DNA from: Leptospira ainlahdjerensis
GTDB lineage: Bacteria; Spirochaetota; Leptospiria; Leptospirales; Leptospiraceae
Assembly: GCF_016919175.1 (NCBI RefSeq)
Contig: NZ_JAFFPU010000030.1
Span: forward strand, 1 to 64,000
Length of the DNA stretch: 64,000 bases
Direction of reading: 5' to 3'
Shown here: positions 63,749 through 64,000 of the stretch, in pieces
Layout of the letters: the number at the start of each line of letters is the position of its first letter
Position numbering within the stretch: position 1 is the stretch's first letter
Made by a program: the position numbers and the translations under genes
Notes under the pieces: generated by a model
The model's input: only the letters and a program-made list of their open reading frames with translations
What the model was told of the DNA's origin: nothing
Databases searched by the model: none

Positions 63749-64000
63749 ATGGATTTGTTTCAAAAGGAAGAATCCAGTAAAAATTCCCAGATGAAAAATA
63801 ATTTTCCCTTCTTTCGTGCGGGTTTTTTCGTTCTGTTCATTTTTCTCTTCTTTCAGTTCTGCACTTTTTATTCCGGAAAAGAAAATTCCACAAATAGAAA
63901 CGATACGCTCAATTCCATTCCTTCCTCTTCGAAAGGCCCTATTCAAATCCATACGATCTACGAAGAGGTCTATCCGGATTCTTCCCAAAGTGCCGTCCAA
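63749..64000 (+). CDS. N-terminal part of a lipoprotein gene, cut by the window end
   Basis: The first 84 codons of an open frame that runs off the window. A start ATG at 63749 (or at 63791, 14 codons later) leads to a signal segment (FFRAGFFVLFIFLFFQFC, possible lipobox Cys38 counted from 63749), then a Ser/Asn linker and PIQIHTIYEEVYPDSSQSAVQ-type sequence (broken by the edge). The position of this last stretch after the signal resembles the entry to a trypsin-like HtrA/DegP protease domain, but too little is visible to name it. Confidence 0.6.
   Translation, partial: MDLFQKEESSKNSQMKNNFPFFRAGFFVLFIFLFFQFCTFYSGKENSTNRNDTLNSIPSSSKGPIQIHTIYEEVYPDSSQSAVQ

Overview
The window reads as chromosomal DNA of a spirochaete, most likely Leptospira. 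The reasons are many lipoproteins with loose spirochaetal lipoboxes (a hydrophobic run ending in a Cys near residues 13-34), DUF1566 surface lipoproteins, AraC regulators with membrane-embedded N termini, and a cobalamin riboswitch ahead of a TonB-dependent receptor. The species cannot be fixed from sequence reading alone. There is no rRNA, CRISPR array, integrase or transposase. One tRNA gene (Arg, CCG anticodon) lies near the right end.

Layout. 0.1-9.1 kb: MFS exporter, pirin, molybdopterin oxidoreductase, a small unknown protein and the translational GTPase TypA. The intergenic DNA here is full of a short GTAGGAACTC-type motif, and typA lies between two ~431-bp direct repeats. 9.5-24.9 kb: acyltransferase, lipoproteins, AlkD-like repair protein, tRNA hydroxylase TrhO, a TauD-like/BASS transporter pair, quinone oxidoreductase-like protein, SufE, AraC regulator, and a LemA/TPM-domain operon. 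25.0-36.9 kb: PAS-GAF-SpoIIE phosphatase, DUF1566 lipoprotein, EamA transporter, a lipoprotein with a complete metzincin zinc motif, a second BASS transporter, a frameshifted small membrane protein, a DUF374 acyltransferase and two divergent lipoprotein alpha/beta hydrolases.

36.9-47.7 kb: an AT-rich segment of about 10.4 kb between two 197-bp direct repeats, each made of the 3' end of a hydrolase gene plus its terminator. It carries an EAL protein, a Cache-GGDEF diguanylate cyclase, two membrane AraC regulators and surface DUF1566/Ig lipoproteins. It looks like an acquired island, with c-di-GMP signalling beside surface proteins.

47.8-56.3 kb: a lipoprotein, a DUF1801 protein, two overlapping genes for small Cys-rich exported proteins, a three-gene overlapping phosphorelay (CHASE3-like kinase, CheY-like regulator, REC-kinase), a methyltransferase and a CapA-like protein. 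56.4-60.0 kb: a cobalamin riboswitch with a visible terminator switch controls a BtuB-like receptor and an adjoining repeat-containing lipoprotein that may be a spirochaetal analogue of BtuG. 60.0-64.0 kb: ankyrin protein, SRPBCC protein, a tandem structured repeat abutting tRNA-Arg, a small exported protein, thymidylate kinase and the start of a lipoprotein gene.

The strongest unexplained signals are: a three-copy ~147-bp repeat bounded at both ends by 14-bp palindromes of the form GTNGnAnTTCCNAC at almost constant spacing; the wider GTAGGAACTC motif family; and two cases in which a gene's 3' end plus downstream DNA is duplicated on the far side of a neighbouring segment.
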